Assembly: GCA_027886175.1 (NCBI GenBank)
Contig: JAJNNQ010000016.1
Location: 2,051,001-2,115,000, forward strand
Length of the DNA stretch: 64,000 bases
From: Phylloscopus collybita
Lineage: Eukaryota > Chordata > Aves > Passeriformes > Phylloscopidae
Direction: 5' to 3'
In this document: piece by piece, positions 59,901-64,000 of the stretch
Position numbering within the stretch: the stretch's first letter is position 1
Layout: every line of letters begins with the position of its first letter
Made by a program: the position numbers and the translations under genes
Notes under the pieces: generated by a model
The model's database searches: none
What the model saw: only the letters and a program-made list of their open reading frames with translations
What the model was told of the DNA's origin: nothing

Positions 59901-62900
59901 CTCTTGTGCATCCCCCAGCATTGCTGTGGTACAATATATTACCAGGTGGTCCTTTTTCAGAAAGCATCCTGAACTAGTGACTTTGCAAAATTTCCTGTAG
60001 CTGTTACCTTTCCTATACGGAGGATGTGTTTTTGCTGTATTTATGGATTTCATGTTAAATGAGATTATATAATACACAGAACAGTTATGGAGTTGACCAT
60101 GCTCAAGCATGACAAAAATTTCTGATATTCTCAGAAGAGCTTTGTGTGCTACTCTGCCTTTTTAGCTTCTTGGTCTCCCCACCACTTCCTCATTTCTAAG
60201 TGGTTTGTGGTGTTCCCAAGCTCCTGGGATGTCGAGTTGCCTTTGCAAAGGCCATTGTATAAAGATCCCCCTGAGACTCAGAACCTTTGGGCATCTTAGG
60301 TGATACAGGCCCTGGTAATTCAACTGGAAAGGGCAGTCACTGAGGCTTCACTGTGACTTTTAGCTGTCTTTAGAAGAAGTTTGCTGTCTATAAATTCCAT
60401 GGCGTGACCCACCAAGCCACTCAGTAGCAATCCAAGGCACCAGCCTGCAATGAGGAGGACAAAAGAGGAAAGGAAATGTGAAGCTTCAAGGCCCAACTGG
60501 TTTGATTTGTGACTTTGAAGTAGACAGAGACACTTTTCTTGGAAGCTTCTGGTTCTTTCTTCTCTGCCAAATGCCTTTCCCATGCAGACTTTCCGAAGCA
60601 AATCGGCTGTGTATATTTTTGTAAGTGTGGTTTCTCAGGGTCTTGGAGAGCTATCAGCTTTATGATGTCTTATCTGAAAGCAAGTCACAGAGGCTGTCTT
60701 TCATTCTGCTGACTGAGGCAGCTCCCCTGCAGGTTCTCACCCCAGCACTTCTCCATTTAAAATGAAAGTATAATTAGAAAACAACCTTTCTTTATTTTCT
60801 CCACTGATCCCTCTCAGGCTTTTGTTCATCTCTCTGTTCAGCCAGGGTGGTTTCTTTGTTCTTGATGGCTTCGTTCTGCTTTCCTTTTCTGAAAAGACTG
60901 TGTTGCTGTGTGCTCTGTGGAATTTCAGAGGAGGTGCTGAAATGAGTGACAGGGAAGTGTCATCCCAAAGGGTGGCTTGGAGAAGACCAACAGTGGAATC
61001 TGGGATGTTGTAGTTGGTCCTGGTTGCCCTTGCTGCAGAGCAGCCATGCAACTGGGTCTGCACTTAATCAGAGCAACCCCTTAAAAAGTTTTTATCATGG
61101 TGCATCAGTGGAGGAATGGAGGAGTTTGCTGCTCTTGTGTAATTCCTGTTTCGCTTTGAGGTGGGTGCTGGTGGTTGCAGAGCAGTAGTGTGAGTGCCAT
61201 GTCCTTCCTGCAAGGCCAGGATTGAGACAGCAGGCTGTGCAAGGAGGGCTGCAGCTGCAGCCTCTGTGAGCTTTAAGAGCTTTTTGTGAGGGAGAGAGCA
61301 TCTCAAGGGTTGCCCTTGCAGCCTCTCCCCATCTGTACCTGGTTAATGAGATGGGGGGAGCACTGTGAAGGAGAACTCTTCTAACCAGCACATAATGGAC
61401 TGCATGTTCTGGTTTGCACTCTGCACGCCTCCCACTCTGAAAAAGAGCTGGGGAAGGACCCAGTTCCAGCTCTCTCCCAACAGGAGCTCCTGTGGGACAA
61501 CCAGGGCAAGGCTCAGTCCCCACCCCTAGGTAGGGAAATTCAGGACAGGGTTTGATGGATTTGAAACTGGATACTGACATCCAAGTGTACCTTTGGAGCG
61601 AGCTGTGTTGTGCCCTTCCCTTTTTGGTCACTGTCTCACCTTGGCTCACATGCAGGATTTGAGAGACCATGGAACATTTTGTAGATCTAACACTGCTGGC
61701 CTTGCACTGACTGAGGGCTTTTTTCCTTCATTTGCAGCCATGGCCTAGATTTCTTTTGGCAAAGGTCGTCTTCTTTTTGAAATGTGGATATCAGAGTGAA
61801 CAGTGCATGCAGGAGAGAGCAAGAGCTACGTCCACCAGGGAAAGAGGGGACAAAGGATTAATTAATACTGAGGCTTAGTTGGGATTTTCACCAACTCTAG
61901 CAAGTCCCTCTGTCCTTTGCCCCTTTTATTTGGAAACACTTGGCTCACTTAGCAGAAGGGCAGCAAGTGGAATATCTTCTAAACAAAATCAGAACTGACT
62001 CTGTGGGAGCACAATTCCCTTGTTGTGAACAGAGTTAAAGCAGAGAGCCATTGGGGGCTCCTTTGGGCATCAAAGGAGTGAGAGGCTGGCAGGCACCTGG
62101 TGCACTCAAACACTGGAGCACGGCAGGGGAGCAATCTCCCTTTCTGAAGCCAGCCAGGCAGCTACAGGAGCTCAGGCCTCAATTCTTAGTCTGGAAAGTC
62201 CTCTGATCCCCTTTTGTATCACATGCCAACACCTCCCCTCTCCTTGCTTCCCAGCTCTCAAGTCTCTTTCCCTCTGCTGGCTGGGCTGCAGTCTGTGGCT
62301 GTCAGGTGCAGAGATGAAAGCTCAGTGCCCACAGGAGCACGAGGGCAGAGGGTTGGCCTGGCCAGCTGCCTGCTCTGCACACACAGACAGCAGCTGGGGA
62401 GGGCACATTTCCTCTCCCCATGGAATTAGGGTGTCCTCAGTGGCTCAGGGGGGGTTCTCCTGTGTGCTCCTGGTGCCAGTGCAGGGCTCCCACACGTGAT
62501 CCTGGCATTGTCTACCTCCAGGAGGGCTGAGGGTAAAAAATGCCTGTGCATATACTGTGTACAACTGTGAAAACTCTGGTCTCTCCTCCTTGATGGATCA
62601 ATGAACTGCTGCCTGATCTTTTTCTGAGCAATAATAACGTGCAGCACTGCAACTTTGACCTCCCTGTACTGTTTTAGGGCTAGGATGGCTATGGAACACC
62701 CTGGGGGGGGGGGGTCTTCACAGTCTCAGCGGGAAGCAAGGTGCTCTCTGTGGCTCTCTGCATTTTATCAGGCCACATTCCTGCTTTCCCAGAGACTGGT
62801 GGGTTGGTTTAGGTAGCCATGAGAGAGCTGGTTGCTGCTTCTGTGTTTGGGAAGGCCAAGAGGAAAGGGAGCAGTTGGGTAAAGCTGAGCCTCATCCATC

Positions 62901-63720
62901 CATCCATCCACCCACAGAGCAGAGCACATGGAAGAGGGGTGGGTGGACCACTGATTTAATTCCTCTGGGGGAGGAGAGTGACCCACTGCTGCTTCACCTG
63001 GCATTGCTGGGGAGGGAGAGGGGGAGCCTATGCCACTACATCCATTCATTTTTCCGAAGTTGGGTGACATTGGGGTTGTTTTTGTATTATTGTAAGTTTG
63101 TAAAGAATGTAATCTGTCTGTCGGGGGCACAAGGAGAAAACGGGGGCCTTTCTCTTTTCGGGTGAGGCTGTTCTTATGTTGCTGTGCTTTTTTGTTGTTG
63201 GGCAGGGAGGGGGTCTAGTGGCCATGGGGGCAAAAGCCTGGCCCTTGTCAACGGCTTGCAGCTGTCCCAGGGTGACAGGAGGGAGAGCTGAGGCTGCAGC
63301 AGAGACCTCCCACACCAAGCTGTGAAAATGCCTCTGCTTGTGTCCCTCAGTGGAGGAAATCTGACCTCTGCAGTGGGGCTCTGCACTGGCATGTTTTGCT
63401 GGGTGCTGGGATGTAACGCTGGAGGACTGGGCTTGCTTGCCTTTAGCTCAGTTGGAAACTGGGCTGAACAGCTGTTTAGGAAAGCTTGGACTGGATGGGC
63501 TCAGTTTATCAGCTCAAGAAGGAGTTCATGCTGGAGCTGCCTGTCCCAGCTCTTCTGTCCCCAGCAGGGCCTCAGGGGCTGCACCTCTCCATCACCTGCT
63601 GCCCAGGAGCCCCTGCCTCCCTCCCCAGCCTGTAGAGCACAGTGTCAGGGATCCTCTTCTCTCTCCTGCTGCTGCAAAGTTGTGTGAACTTTCCTGGTCA
63701 ATACTGGAAAGGGGAATGCT
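56961..63720 (+). other. Downstream region without recognised gene; possible extended CECR2 3' UTR
   Basis: 6.8 kb with only short random open frames. Contains an isolated AATAAA at about 59894, a (CATC)n tract near 62893-62908 and a G-run at about 62702-62714. I see no exon of the human downstream neighbour SLC25A18. It may be long 3' UTR, intergenic DNA, or both. Confidence 0.5.
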
Positions 63721-63930
63721 ATTTATTTTTATATTGTGTATATTTTGTCTTGGTCTGCTGATTACCTTTGTTCCCCAAGAGCGACAGTTACCTCAATAGT
63801 TAGTTTAATACTGTGTGTTGGGTAATTTTTTTAAAGAACTTTTTTAAAATCTTGATCCTTGGAGGTCTGTAGATTTTATTTCCATATGAATTGGTTATTT
63901 TGTATAAAGTACATTCTTAAAATAGCAACC
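63721..63930 (+). promoter_or_regulatory. AU-rich 3' UTR-like block with candidate distal poly(A) signal
   Basis: The block is AT-rich, begins with an ATTTATTTTTA-type AU-rich element, and near its end has TATAAA (63903-63908, a known variant poly(A) hexamer). This is followed after about 20 nt by A-rich sequence and a GT-rich tract (tgtatgtgtgttttcttgt, about 63939-63957). The composition resembles the conserved end of a long vertebrate 3' UTR. Evidence is by pattern only. Confidence 0.4.
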
Positions 63931-64000
63931 ACCCTTGCTGTATGTGTGTTTTCTTGTCTCCTGGATGGTCTCCCTCTTCCTTTGCAAGGGGAAGCGGATG

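Noticed and set aside
56961..64000. Possible exons of SLC25A18, the next gene in human
   Set aside because: No mitochondrial carrier signature or multi-exon pattern found in any frame.

Overview
The window is vertebrate nuclear DNA, almost certainly from a bird. A gene with 18 recognisable coding exons is spread over 43.6 kb with GT-AG introns. Two pieces of interspersed repeat carry the typical 3' end of avian CR1 retroposons. The large C-terminal coding exons are very GC- and CpG-rich, as is common in avian genes. No bacterial, viral or organellar gene was seen.

The only gene I can support is CECR2 on the + strand. It encodes a bromodomain and AT-hook chromatin-remodelling subunit that partners with the ISWI ATPases SNF2L/SNF2H (the CERF complex). 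I placed exons 2 to 19 by splice sites, reading phase and remembered similarity to human CECR2. The joined exons total 4,242 nt (1,413 codons plus a stop) with no frameshift or internal stop. Exon 1, which should encode roughly the first 40 residues, is not in the window and must lie upstream.

Layout: 1-12,909 is the 3' part of intron 1 (a MIR-like relic, a CR1 fragment, simple repeats). Exon 2 is at 12,910-13,004. Intron 2 is 20.3 kb and holds a perfect 40-copy TTCCC array and a 3 x 56 bp minisatellite. Exons 3-8 (33.3-38.8 kb) encode the rest of the conserved N-terminal region, the AT-hook and a basic linker. Exon 9 (43.6 kb) encodes a charged coiled-coil-like segment. Exons 10-14 (47.4-50.3 kb) carry the rest of that segment, the bromodomain and a Ser-rich linker. 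Exons 15-19 (51.4-56.5 kb) encode the long Pro/Gly/Met-rich tail, and the last exon contributes only Ser-stop. A proximal poly(A) signal lies at 56,926. The remaining 7 kb has no gene I recognise and may be an extended 3' UTR ending near a variant signal at 63,903.

The points most worth a second look are four. A 41-codon stretch in intron 7 has strong coding-like periodicity, in phase with exon 7. A CpG-dense 59-nt candidate poison exon lies in intron 6. The AAGGG/CCCTT-type pentanucleotide array lies in intron 2. An 84-bp intron 15 has no in-frame stop and could be retained. I found no evidence of a new multi-gene system here. Residue numbers below count from the first residue of exon 2; add roughly 42 for full-length numbering.
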